Below, piece after piece: positions 13,677-25,086 of a stretch of DNA of 64,000 bases; the stretch's first letter is position 1; each line of letters opens with the position of its first letter. The notes under the pieces were generated by a model, which did not search any database, was not told the DNA's origin, and saw only the letters and a program-made list of their open reading frames with translations. Position numbers and translations under genes: made by a program. Source of the stretch: Geosiphon pyriformis (taxonomy: Eukaryota > Glomeromycota > Glomeromycetes > Archaeosporales > Geosiphonaceae); NCBI GenBank assembly GCA_016748015.1, contig JAAOMT010000529.1, forward strand, positions 131,569 through 195,568, given 5' to 3'.

Positions 13677-14055
13677 TTTGGTGCTACAGCTCTCACGATT
13701 CGGCATATGTTGGAACGCAAAATTCAAACAATGAGTTTTTGAGAATTTAATATATAAACCTAAATTTTGGACTGAAGCTGTCAAGAGGGCAATGGAAATT
13801 CTAATTGCTCAGACGAATGTTTATTAACCTACCCAGAATCACTGTTCTTCCTTCTAGGGGACAAATAAGCACATTAAAATCTTTTCATAAGTCGCTATTA
13901 GCGTGATCCAAGTCGGTTTAGAGTTTTATATCTAGAAAGCTAATTACAATAAGCCTAATACTAATAATATATTTTCTGTATAATATTAAAATGTTTCAAT
14001 ATCTTGGCAGTTCAGGAGACATGAATGAAAATTGGTGTATATCTATATATCCGGG

Positions 14056-17000
14056 TCAGAGTTGTGCCCTGGCCGCATATTCTTCGATACGAGAATGTAT
14101 AGTATTTTCAATTGAATCCGCCTGGGCTGCTGCTATGCGTAATACATCCTCCTTTATGAATGATATTGAAAAAATAAGTAGGAAAAATATGATTTTGAGA
14201 TCCATGTCAAATTAACTACCCACCGTGACAGCGTAATTTCCTAATATATCCACATGATCTGCGGTCTTGGCGCCCCCTCGGAGATCGAAAGAGGGGGAGG
14301 TTTCATGTACGAATTCCCGTGTAATCACTTTAATTCCTGCTGGATTATAAAGAGGATTTTTCCATCCTTTGACACACATATAGCCCAAAGAGAGGAGAGG
14401 AACGGTACCATCCCTGTAAAAAGATCATTTAAATATGTATTATTCATTAAATTTGTTACATGTCGTCAATAAAATGGTTTAATACCCTTCTCCAGTGTGT
14501 ATTCCGCTTTTTAAACCTTGATTGTCGATATTGATTGAACTATCAATAAATACATTTCTAAAAATTTTTCCCTTATATTTAAAATGATGCACATTAGGGT
14601 GAGGTTCTTTTTTCGACTTCTCATCGGAGGTACATCCTTCACAGTGGCTATTAGTATCAGCTTCATCATGTGAGTAATAATAACGGCGCTCTGTCTCCTT
14701 GCCTACTCCGTATAAGCAATAAATTTTCATATCAGGTGCATATGGAAGCCGAGACTCCAAAGGATTTGACCACTTTGTGTGATCAACATCGTCACGAAAA
14801 TCCTGTAAATTTTCAGCAATTCCAAAGCTATAGTTAGTAGATAACATATGACTGAACACATTGTTGGTATGGTTTTGGAGAAAGTTCACAACTGAGGGGC
14901 AGGTGTGATGATAAGTAAGATGAGTTTCATCGTTTGGTAAATGGTTTTCATTGTCAGTCTGGTCTTTTGTTTTGTTTTTATTACTCGTGATTAAGCGAAA
15001 AGTTAACATCGGTCCATAAGATTCTCGCTCGGTCCCAGCGTCATAAAATTTATCATCAGGAGCATGTGTATTGTTACCCCAAACAGCTTCACCTCCTTTG
15101 GGAAGCATGGAGGCAAGCCCACCCCAAGTTCGAAAAAGTTCTGAACGTTCTCGCTTTGAAAAAAATCGCTCTAGAAGATATATACCAAATGCGCCTAATT
15201 CAACAGTATCTCGCATTTCTCCTATGATTGACACGTTCAAAATTATATTAGGGATGATAAGTTGCTCGAAGGTGAAAATAATGGTTTCAAGAAAAATGAT
15301 GAGAACTCAGAAATAGCAGGATGAGTTGATTGTAATAATGGTTAAATCGAACATAATACCAGAAAGTAAAGCGGACAAAGCTTTCGGCAAACCTAACAAA
15401 GGTCCCCCGATGTTTATAAAAGATTCAATGTGATCGTTGACCCAATTTGGACCCCCGTTGCCACCCATTGGTGATTCCACCCATTTTAAAAAATACAAAA
15501 CCACCGTGCTGCCTAAATATTATGGAGATGATTTTAATTGTAGCTGTACTTTCATGATTAGGATGAAACAAATATAACTTAAGATTCTTACCCAAAGAAT
15601 GGGCAACTATGACACTTTTTTTCCTATCCAACTTTTTGGCCATTTCTATGGTGCCTTTAAGCTTTGAGTAATATTTATCCCTGGTCTCAAGGTTATAGAT
15701 TGATAATCGCCAATCATACGCTGCCAAGTGCATGTTGTTGGAATCATATCCAATGGAGGCAAAATTCTGTATCATCTTACCTGTTATGTTTTTAAAAAAA
15801 AACGAGTGCCATATAAATCAACTGATTCTGGATTATGAAGAGGAATAAAAAATCTAGTGCACTCACCCCATACCCAATAACTTTACATTACGATGAATCA
15901 AATTCAAAAAAAAGGGAAAATAATTAAAGTAAAAGTGGTTAAGACAAAAGTTTTACAACAAAATACAACTTACCCAGGAAATAAGTAATCTGCAGCATCC
16001 AATCCTATTTTACTCAAAGAATCAGTAGTTTTAAGGTATAAAGCGTGTAATTTATGAGAAGAGATAATAGAGATTGGATTCTTGCCTTGTGCAGCCCGAA
16101 GTTTAACCCCAGGCGGATCTAAACCGGTAACTGGATCGAGTTTCATATGATCTTTCCAGCATTCTTTATCCAAAAGCACAGCGCGAAACATGGCTGAATA
16201 GATCAAGAATCAAAATCCAAATATTTCCAAGGCAAATAATAAGAGCATAGAAGAGACGAGAAAATTGATATTGAGCGAGAAAGCGTCCACACTATCCAAA
16301 TCCGGAAACAGTCAAAGCAAGATGACATGGAAGGGATTTTAAGAACTCATAAAGGGCATGTCCCAAATAATTACCAGTGGTACCCCACATTCGCTTTCTA
16401 AAATATTTTTGCGAACAGTTTGAAGTGCTCCAGCTTTCCAATCCCTAAAAATTTAACAGAAAACTTATGAGATCAGATAGATATAATGCTATTCCACTTG
16501 ATTACCAAAATTAAACTTACAGTAGAAACGATTCCTGGAACCAAAATCACCGGGTGTTCTCCTCTTAACCCACTTGTGGCCAATTTCAGTCCAGGCATAA
16601 ATTCAGTGTCCACCAGTATCTTAGGCTTTAGATACATGGTCATATTTCCTATTAGCTCGTCTACCAAGATATTGGCCGGTAAAAGGCTAGTGAAATCCAA
16701 ATCAGGAAACGACCCTGTAATGAAGTTGGATAGAGTGTGAAATTGGTGAACGGTGGTGGGCTCTGTGAAAGCCCAGGCGATTGCAAGACCAAATAATAGG
16801 CCGGCAGTGAAAATCACGCGTTTTCGAGTAAGAAAAGGTTTTGGTTCTTCATGTTTCAAAAAGAATGTTTCATTTACGATCTGCTCGACGTCTTCAATTG
16901 TCGCGCTATTGTTGCGCCGCGAACCGCTAGAACCTTGTTTTTCATGCTTAGGAATTTGTAGCTTTGGCATTGTAGAGCTTTGAAAGGGGGTTGGTGTAAC

Positions 17001-17060
17001 GGTTGTTACAAGCTCGTCGTTCGGGGAATTTTTTTTTCTTGTTCTACGTTTTTGCACCAT
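14056..17060 (-). CDS. LRO1: Phospholipid:diacylglycerol acyltransferase (PDAT), 10 exons
   Basis: This enzyme moves an acyl chain from a phospholipid to diacylglycerol, making triacylglycerol at the ER. Exons: 16521-17060, 16375-16444, 16086-16193, 15974-16004, 15867-15880, 15592-15780, 15360-15512, 14486-15221, 14224-14413, 14056-14151; they join in frame to 708 residues. Visible features are a basic cytosolic N-terminus, one membrane segment at about residues 82-99, the motifs VILVPGIVST, WGTTAMFR, LDPPGVKLRAAQG and GYWVWGK, the nucleophile in AHSLGS (Ser316), Asp615 in GDGTVPLLSLG and His667 in ADHVDILGN. This is the full triad of the LCAT/PDAT family at normal length. The intron at 16005-16085 is GC-AG, and exon 5 is only 14 nt. 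The C-terminal exon matches the family's EDVLRI ending. It lies head-to-tail upstream of nothing obvious; eIF3m ends 475 bp beyond its start on the same strand. Confidence 0.93.
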
Positions 17061-17535
17061 GTTAACAGCGAGAGTTTGAATAACGACGAAAACTAGTATC
17101 TTTGCAGTTGTGCCATATATGCAAAAGTATTTGATGCTTCAGAACGAGTTTTTTCGCCTTCAATAGACCGTCGAAATAATTTACCAGACTCTCAGAAGCG
17201 AAGGTTTGGTATCAATCAATCCTGAAAAGCTGTGAAGAAAACTTCATCGTTTTGAACCCTTTAAGGCTCAGATAACCAGCGAGCTTGATCTACTGAACCT
17301 ATGGTAAAAATAGAGATTTGATTCCATGGAAAAGTAGATAAATACCGAATCAGGAAAGAATCATTCAGGGAAAAAGATAAATATTTGAAAAAAGATGTTT
17401 AGGTATTCAATTGATCAAGCGAAGACCTCATAATCTGAGCTCAACGGGGCAACTCAAAAAGAGATAAATTTGAACTTGAGACTTCTGCTCCGCTTCAATA
17501 ATTTATCTACAATTCTATAATTCGAATGCGTAATC
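17061..17535. other. Spacer between LRO1 start and eIF3m end
   Basis: This is about 475 bp of moderately AT-rich DNA holding the presumed LRO1 promoter and the eIF3m 3' flank, since both genes run on the minus strand. No further ORF is supported. Confidence 0.5.
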
Positions 17536-19352
17536 TCATCTATTTTCGTTTCCCAGGTCTTGCCCATTTCCCCCATCAAGAGTATTTGCAGCAACGTTAA
17601 CTCCATTATGATTATTTACATTGGGATTTTGTGCAATTAATTTTGCGTTAGCAATCACTTGAAGTATATCATCAAGAGATTCTCTCCAACCTTCAAATTT
17701 TGATGATAACTGTTGCCATTGAGCCATTGTAAAGGTACGATAAGTTGTTCTATTTACGAATATTGTTTTTTGTACTTGATTAATCTTGGCTTCCATCAAA
17801 TTGGCTCGGATGACTAGGGAGTTAGATTAGAATTGAGATTGTATTTGAATAGAGCAAAATCTTGACTTTATTTTTATCAAAAGTGGGCTTACCGTCAATC
17901 GTCCACATTTCTACCTCCTCTTCATCGATCTCGAGAGCTTTTGCGATGGTATTGTAAGAAATTTCACGAGATACGTGTTCAGATGCCAACGAAGCCAAAG
18001 TAAGCAAACGAATTTTTCTGATATTATCATCATTAGATAGCCCTAAAGAGCAAAGGAGATTGAATACTTGAAAAAAAGTACAAATGTACGCTGAGGTGTT
18101 GAGAAAAATAACATGAGATTGACCAAGGAAATATTACCAAGTTTTTCAACGAACCCGAGATTTTTTTCTATAAATGCCTTATATTCCTTAAGGTTTCCAC
18201 CTAAAAAAACCTGGAGTAACTCAAATATTTTCTCCTCCTTAAGTGCTTCTACAGCTTCTAATTCAAGTAAATCCTCGAAGCGAAATGTTTCTCGGAACTT
18301 TATTGATTGAACAATGGCACGCCTTGCCGCTTCTTTTGCAACATTCAAATCATTGGAAGAGGTATAGGTGGCGAGATATTTCAGTAAAAAATCATAAGCT
18401 CTTAAGCTAAATAATGTGAAGTTTTGGTTCTCAGCTTATTGATATGTACATTTACCGTGAAAAACAAATTGGAACCTACACTTCACCGGCCTCCTCCAAC
18501 TTTTCTGAAACTCTTAAATATAGTTCTCGCGTTTGTTCTTTGGAGATTGCCCATTCACGAACCCAGATATCCAAACGTGATAGTTGTGGTAATAAAGTCT
18601 CAATTTCATCGTATTGCGTTGCAATATCAAGAATTGCCAAGAATACATAATAGCGAAGAGTACTAGTATATTCTAAAGTGTTGTATAAATTTTGGAGACT
18701 GCAATCAACAAAGATTAGAAAGATTATATTGTGAAATCAATCTCGAGGAATTATTAGATTAGGCGGGATAGGAGAAAATAAAAATATTACACTTTAAGCT
18801 TTTGGATTGCTTTTTCATTCTTGTCATTGACCAAAGCCTGAATTGAGCTTTTTATTAAGGTGTCATGTGTTTCAGGAGAAGCGGATTTTAGGATGGCAAT
18901 AAGTAAATTGAATAGTGGTTCAAAATCTTCATCAGATATGAGACGAATTTTGAGATTATTTGAAAACATTTTTTATTAATTTAAATGATGAATAACTCAA
19001 CAAAGTACCTTTTTCAGGCGCGTCTAATATAGTAGCTGTTTCAGCAGTGAGTTTCTGAAAGACAAGTTCACTTTTGTTTTCTTTCAGCAAGTTTGCTACT
19101 TCTACTAGGAAAGCTCCTCCCTCCTCAGGTTCACCTTTAAGTTTGGAGGTATATGCCGCAAACTCAGTGGCCTAAATAATGAAGCGGCCATCATTAAACA
19201 CGTAAGGAGAGGCCACTTTGAAAAATGTGGGTTGAGCTAAGAGTCACACTTTCAACACTTATATTAAGACTGATTTGAACCCTTTTAGATCCAATAAAGC
19301 GTACCTGCACCTCCAAGGGGTCCTCGGTGAAAACGGTGTTAACATAAGACAT
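17536..19352 (-). CDS. EIF3M: Translation initiation factor eIF3 subunit M (PCI domain), 7 exons
   Basis: This is a component of the eIF3 complex that acts on the 40S ribosome in the cytosol. Exons: 19305-19352, 19009-19171, 18791-18926, 18480-18698, 18138-18406, 17893-18042, 17536-17813; they join in frame to 420 residues with consensus-like splice sites. The protein is helical throughout. The diagnostic C-terminal PCI/winged-helix stretch includes [31 protein letters not shown], and [14 protein letters not shown] followed by a long helix, which matches eIF3m order and length. The start MSYVNTVF is chosen because it is the last ATG in exon 1 before the conserved part; an upstream in-frame ATG at about 19434 exists but would add residues of no similarity. 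The C-terminus is a low-complexity Asn/Gly tail. It shares its upstream region with the divergent PSMA2 gene. Confidence 0.92.
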
Positions 19353-19578
19353 ACTTTTTTCAGCGGCACTCTGTGAACACGCGGTTGAGAGCAGGCGAGG
19401 AAATCTTATTTCTTGATGAAAATTTACGTCGAACACAAAATAGAATTAGATTAACTTCCATATCTATCGATCAACTTCTACATTACCTGATATCTGATAG
19501 GTGGTTGCGAAAGCAAATCACTAAAATTTATGTGGAAAAAACGGGAGTCCGTCCACCTTCAACCTTAACATTATTAAA
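19353..19578. promoter_or_regulatory. Divergent promoter region eIF3m / PSMA2
   Basis: Only 226 bp separate the start codons of eIF3m (minus) and proteasome alpha-2 (plus), so both promoters must lie here or overlap it. A GGTGG-TTGCG stretch near 19500 is loosely like the fungal proteasome control element but does not match it well. No strong TATA box is visible. Joint regulation of a translation and a proteasome subunit is plausible but inferred from geometry only. Confidence 0.55.
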
Positions 19579-20620
19579 ATGACTGATCGATATAGGTATA
19601 TAGTTACTAAACGCGACTTCAAAATGTAGAGCTGGGGCTTTTTTAAAGATTCTTGCTATTGTTTTATAGCTTTTCCCTAACCACCTTCTCGCCGTCTGGC
19701 AAATTGGTTCAAATTGAATATGCTCTGAACGCGGTTGCGCAAGGAGTTACCAGTATTGGGATTAAAGGTAGCTATAATTTGCTTAAAAAATCCCCTCTCT
19801 TTGTGAATCCCTGTAATTCATTTATTGTTTAATGGTTAAAATAATTTTAGCAACAAATGGTGTGGTTATTGCCACTGAAAAGAAAACCGCCTCCCCACTC
19901 ATCGATGATTCATCACTTGAAAAAGTGGCAACTATTTGTCCGAATATTGGGATTGTCTACTCGGGAATGGGCCCGGATTTTCGGGTCTTAGTAGCAAAAG
20001 CACGAAAGGCTGCCCAGAAATACAAACAAGTATACGATGAATATCCCCCAACAGGCATCTTGGTCAAAGAAGTCGCCAGCGTGATGCAGGAATTTACGCA
20101 GAGCGGGTGAGAGAAAGTTCGTTTCAAAATTTTTGATCTTCTCTAATTAACTTTGGCTTTTTGTGGCTAACATTTGTTAACGTGTTCAAGTGGTGTGAGA
20201 CCATTCGGAGTTTCTTTGCTCATTGCTGGATATGACCAAACTGGCCCAACGTTGTATCAGGTGGATCCATCTGGATCTTATTGGGCTTGGAAGGCTTCTG
20301 CTATCGGAAAAAATATGATCAATGCCAAAACCTTCTTAGAAAAACGGTGAAAATTCGCATTTTTTCTTTATGGTGTTTTGTGTTCCTCGTCTTATAAGAT
20401 TCGTTACTTTAGATATAGTGATGACATCGAAATCGAAGATGCCGTCCATACTGCCATTCTTACTTTAAAGGAAGGTTTTGAAGGGCAAATGACAGAGAAT
20501 TCAATTGAGATTGGGATAATTGGTAACGGCGTGAATTTGTTTAATTCGGACAAGGACCGTCCTCTATTCAAAAAACTGGCACCCTCGGAGGTTAAAGACT
20601 ATTTAGCTAACATAGCTTAA
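19579..20620 (+). CDS. PSMA2: 20S proteasome subunit alpha-2 (5 exons)
   Basis: This is a structural subunit of the outer alpha ring of the 20S proteasome (yeast Pre8). Exons: 19579-19595, 19670-19767, 19851-20106, 20191-20346, 20413-20620; they join in frame to 244 residues, close to the family length. The N-terminus carries the alpha-subunit signature ([21 protein letters not shown]), followed by GVVIATEKK, the [13 protein letters not shown] block, [15 protein letters not shown] and the late EIGIIG strand. Like other alpha subunits it lacks the catalytic N-terminal Thr. All introns are GT-AG and 66-84 nt long; the first exon is only 17 nt. It converges tail-to-tail with the SR-protein gene, with 279 bp between the stops. 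Confidence 0.95.
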
Positions 20621-20899
20621 AAAAGCATAGTAATTAACAAAACTCAAACAGTGAACTGAAATTATAAATATGGAAGGATCAAATATCTTTGAAATAAGAT
20701 AATTTTTAGTATTAAAAGTTATTTACAAATCCCTTGAATGAATCTATACAAAAGAAATCAAAAGTTAATAACCTTTGCAAATTTCCATAAGACAGGCAAA
20801 TTATGTGTGATTGTGTAATTTTGGCTCAAAAACGATGTCGATCAAATGAATAATGATATTACAAAAAGAAATGAATAGTGCTAGTTTGATGTAAAGCAA

Positions 20900-23141
20900 T
20901 TAACGGCGACGAGAGGTCGAATGCGTCCTGGATCTTGACCTCCTTGATCCACGGCGTTCCCTTTCCCGTCCTCTATTACGTTCACGTTCGCTATCCCGTT
21001 CACGTAACCTTTCGCGATCACGATCCCTAACCCTATCGCGATCCCTATCTTTCTCTCTTTCCTTATCCTTCTCTCTTTCCTTATCCTTCTCTCTTTCCTT
21101 ATCCTTCTCTCTTTCTTTGTCCCTCTCTCTTTCCTTGTCCCTCTCTCTTTCCTTATCCTTATCCTTCTCTCTTTCCTTGTCCTTCTCACGATCCCTATCT
21201 TTCTCTCTTTCCCTGTCCTTCTCACGATCCCTATCCCTATCTTTCTCTCTTTCCTTGTCCTTCTCTCTTTCCTTGTCCTTCTCTCTTTCCTTATCTTTAT
21301 CTCTTTCCTTATCCTTGTCACGATCCCTATCTTTCTCTCTTTCTCTGTTATCTTTCTCTCTTTCTCTGTCCTTCTCACGATCCCTATCTTTCTCTCTTTC
21401 TTTATCCTTGTCACGATCCCTATCTCTCTCTCTTTCCCTGTCCTTTTCTCGATCCCTATCCTTTTCTCGATCTTTATCTTTTTCTCGATCTTTATCTTTT
21501 TCTTTTTCTCTTTCCCTCTCTTTTTCCCTTTCCCTCTCTTTTTCCCTTTCCCTCTCTTTTTCCCTTTCCCTTTCCCTTTCTTTTTCTTTTTCCCGATCCC
21601 TTTCGCGATCCCTTTCTCGATCCCTATCCCTTTCACGATAACGTTCACCTAAAATGAAATTAAATTGGTCACATTTATCTGTCTCTTAAGATCAAAATTT
21701 CAAATTACCAAAATCACCTCTATTGCGTTCCTTTGAACGGCTTCGGGATCTTCGACGACGATAATGAGAGTCTAATGATAGAGGGAGATCTGTGGATAAT
21801 AATGATTCAAAGCATTGTTGTGATTAGCAACTATGATTGATTATTAAGATTCTGGATGAATTCAGCTCACCTCGATCCCTTGATCTTGATCTTGTACGCG
21901 ACCCATGTCTCCTTGGTCTACTTCTGCTTCGTGATCGAGATCTACTTCTATCAAGTTTAATAGATCTAGAACTACTTCTTCTTAATTTGACATCTGCAAC
22001 GGGAGAGACATCTTCCATTATAGTGTCGTCCATTGTAGGGGTACCAGTAGGACTGTCCTCGGTTTGATTTGGATCATTGGTGCTTAACCGACTTTGAATT
22101 CTGGCTTGTGCCTCACGCACACGACGCATTGTTGCTTGTACATCTGGAGCATCATTTTTCTTTGGAGTTTTATTGATAGCATTCTTTGAATGATTCACCC
22201 TAAAAACGATCAAAGGTCGACTTATTATTAGGTCAACGAAAACTGCCAGCCAATAAGGCCTAAGTTTAGAACAAGGAAAAAATTCCAAGCCTCACTTCAA
22301 AGGTCTTTCTCCAAGCATTACACCGTTCATATTCATGGCGGCTTGCGCACCTTCATAAGTCGCGAATTCTAAGAATGCGAATCTAGTGGGTTGAGCTGGA
22401 TCGCCTGCCATTTTCACGTATGCCACTGGTCCACAGGCCGAAAAAAACTGGGTCAACTCCGGCTCAGATATTGATGAATTAATATTGCCTATGTAAACAG
22501 TCCGCGAGATTTCTTCAGCTTTAGCCGGATCAAATTGAGCTACCGTTGATGATATGGCAGGGTTCGCTCGAATCGCTGCGAGAGAGCTAGCTGAAATTGG
22601 TTGGACAGGGGAAAGTAAAGTAGTAGGAGGTTTAGGAGGAATAGCCTGCATTATTTTTGAAGGGGGAGGAGGAGGCCTTGGTGGTGAAAGAGCAGTTAAA
22701 AGCGGTGGTATTTGTTGCTGAAATGGGTGTGTGTAATCGTTGATACCGGCTGGTGCTGTTGTTGACGAGACCATTAAGGTACGATCCCCCAATTCCACCC
22801 CAGTAAGATGAAGAGCTGTTATCGCCGAGGAAGTTTCCTTGAACTCCACGATACATTCTTGTACACCATCTCCATGTGGGCTGCCATAAACGCCAAGTTA
22901 GGAAAATAGTAATCGTAGTATAGGCAAAACCGCGAGTCGACTAGCATAAAAAACCTGTTATGAAGCTTTATTTTTGTAACCTCGCCCAGATATTCGAACA
23001 ACTGCTTTAAAATCGGCTCAGTTACCAAGGCTGATATGTTTGCAACCTATCAAAGAAATGAACATATAAAATAAGCAATATGGTATAATTATTTTGTGCA
23101 AAAATTCCTGTGTTCACCTTGATAACGTTGTCAACCGACAT
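20900..23141 (-). CDS. SR-type splicing regulator with two RRMs, SREK1-like (6 exons)
   Basis: A probable nuclear pre-mRNA splicing regulator. Exons: 23118-23141, 22955-23046, 22296-22880, 21871-22199, 21718-21789, 20900-21648; they join in frame to 616 residues. RRM1 spans about residues 6-85 (VIKVANIS as RNP2, ECIVEFK as RNP1). A Pro-rich linker follows, and RRM2 spans about residues 164-240 (TVYIGNI, RFAFLEFA). Next comes VNHSKNAI, a classic Arg/Ser stretch (SRSRSRSR), and a roughly 200-residue alternating Arg/Lys-Glu/Asp tract ending in SRRSRSRTHSTSRRR. The order RRM-RRM-RS-RE and the first RRM resemble SREK1/SRrp86 of animals, but orthology is inferred. The intron 2 donor GTTTTT is weak. 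The acidic-basic tract is encoded by a DNA tandem repeat that stays in frame throughout, which argues that it is maintained. Confidence 0.87.
21000..21640. repeat. Imperfect 18-bp and 12-bp tandem repeats coding the RE/KD tract
   Basis: On the plus strand the region is built of TATCCTTCTCTCTTTCCT-like units mixed with CACGATCCCTATC units. Read on the minus strand in the gene's frame they encode KDKERE and RDRE blocks. Unit lengths are multiples of three, so slippage keeps the frame. The opposite strand is also open for 174 codons (Ser/Leu/Phe/Arg only), which is a by-product of the composition. Confidence 0.8.
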
Positions 23142-23676
23142 AGCGCGTCATTCGAAGCCAAGTAATACCTGAAAGTTTTTTCACAAAAGCCTTCCTTCAC
23201 TGTCAAAAATCTAATGTCAGTATTAATACTGCATGGGATAGGTATTGTCATATATCGCTGAAATTAAATGTTAACCCATGTTTTTAGTAAAAAAAATTAA
23301 TATATATTGTTTAATATATTTACTACCAAAAATTTTTACTTAATTTTAATATTAATTTATAAATTGTTTTTTAAATTAATTTTCACAAATTGTTTAATTT
23401 GAATTATTAAATTAAAGTTTTTAAAGTTTAAAATTAAATATTAAATTTATGAAATATGTACATGTATATTAATTTTGATAAAAGTTAATACAATCAAAAA
23501 ACTTGAAATTATTATTTAAATAACACAAAAATTAATAATAAAAAATTTTATTTTTTTGTTAATAATTGTATAATATACTTATCAAAAAACTCTTTTTTTT
23601 ATAATTTTATGATAACAACTAAAGTAAAAAGTAAAAAAAAAACAATTATTCAAAAACAAAAAAAGTTTTTAATCAT
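23142..23676. other. Upstream flank of the SR-protein gene, then AT-rich DNA
   Basis: The first 130 bp are moderately GC and are the presumed promoter/5' UTR of the minus-strand SR gene. From about 23280 on the DNA becomes extremely AT-rich, with no ORF or repeat that I can name, up to the solo LTR. Confidence 0.5.
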
Positions 23677-24445
23677 TATTACTCATAAAAAGAAAACAGA
23701 TATAGAAAAATAGTAGACCAATAAGAGAGTAGTAGTTAGCATGTGAGCATATTGCTCAGCAATGTGAGCATTGCTTGAGAAATTATAGCTCATCACTCAA
23801 GAATAGGAGCAATCTTATAAAACCCAAATTATGTATATATAGTGGTAGCATTAAAAGTAAAAAAAACAGATCTTTCAGTTTAGATTTTATCTAAGCAACC
23901 TCAATTTACAAATATCAATAAATAATTATTTACTATCTCAATCTACTCTTTACTATTAACACTTCATGTTGATAGTAATTGATACTTAACTATACAGAAA
24001 CAATAGCTCTTGATCACAGCTATTGATGGAATACTAATTTGCAATTGCATTGGCTTATTTTTTTTATTTTTTTATTTTTTTATTTGATTTTATTGTTGTT
24101 TATTGAATTGATTAAGAGGATTAAAGTGCTAAGTTATTAACGTCATGGATAGCCTGGTAAAAGACCCAGAAATAAGGATAGTATTATATATATTAACAGA
24201 TAGCTTACCAGAAAGACATGACTGCCAGATTAAACTGGCCACCATGCTGAAAACAGAAATTAGGAAAACAACTAAGAGAACAACCTAAACCAACTATAAC
24301 AAATCTCTGTTCATTATACAAAAAACTCAACTCTAAAACCTTCAGATACAACCAATGTACCAGTATTACCAGCATTATCAAAATATTAAGCACCAAGTTA
24401 TGAATTTGTTATTTGATTTGAAACCCCAAATAATCATCTATAACA
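23677..24445 (+). repeat. Solo LTR-X
   Basis: It starts TATTACTCATAAAAAG (canonical TGTTAC) and ends CATCTATAACA. The same ~770-880 bp unit occurs at 3832, 32831, 43308 and 43907, the last of which is the 3' LTR of element B. In transcription order it shows a TGAGCA/TGCTCA palindrome array (23745-23820), a TATATATA box (23834-23841), a hairpin at 23951-23977 and a second hairpin at 24001-24025. No element body is attached, so it is a solo LTR. A perfect 5-bp target duplication is not visible. Confidence 0.8.
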
Positions 24446-25086
24446 CCATTAAAAAAACATTATTTTTGTTTTAAGTAAAAATTTTTCTTTTTTTTAAGTA
24501 ATTTATTAATGTTGTTATTATTATATTAAAATTTTTAGAAAAACCAAATTAATAAAGAAACAATCTTTTTTATTCTTAAATTAATATACTTAATTTTTTA
24601 AAACATTAAAAGCAGTAATTTTTTTTGGTTTTAAAATCTGTTTTTTAAAAATAATATTTGACTTTTTTTAATTTTTGGTATTTTTATTAATTTTGTAATA
24701 TTAATATTAATTGTAATATTTAATTTTATATTAATTGTAAACAATAGTTTTTTATCTTAAATAAAAATAATAATAACAGTTTGTTAAATTAGTATTTGGC
24801 TATATTGTTTAATATAAATAATTTTAATTAATTATTATTAGTTTTAAAAACAAAACATATTATGTTTTAATATGTTTTTTACTTAATAAATTCATTATAT
24901 TATTTAAATACAAAAATTAAACTAAAAAAATAAAAACCAAAATTGTTTTTTTTTTGAAAATATTATAATTTTAATAATATTTAAAACCAATTATTAAAAT
25001 TTTTTATTATAATATTTAATATTATTGTTAAGATTAAAATAACTTATATTAAAATTATGTTTTAATTATTATATAATTTTTTAACT
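24446..25086. other. AT-rich spacer, no gene
   Basis: More than 80 % A+T by eye, with no ORF of substance. Parts (about 24780-25060) resemble 32560-32820 in motif order and may be the same decayed dispersed repeat. Confidence 0.45.

Noticed and set aside
16486-16983. Plus-strand ORFs over the first LRO1 exon
   Set aside because: They are antisense shadows of a conserved coding exon, with no family motif.
19495-19510. Possible proteasome control element (Rpn4-type) near PSMA2
   Set aside because: GGTGG-TTGCG departs from the known GGTGGCAAA core, and Rpn4 control is not established for this group.
21117-21641. Long plus-strand ORF of Ser-Leu-Phe repeats
   Set aside because: It is the antisense of the RE/KD tract of the SR protein; only four amino acids occur, and the minus-strand gene is fully supported by splicing and domains.
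23672-24450. Target-site duplications of the solo LTRs and of E1
   Set aside because: The 5-bp flanks I could read do not match convincingly at any copy, perhaps because of decay or boundary uncertainty, so none is annotated.
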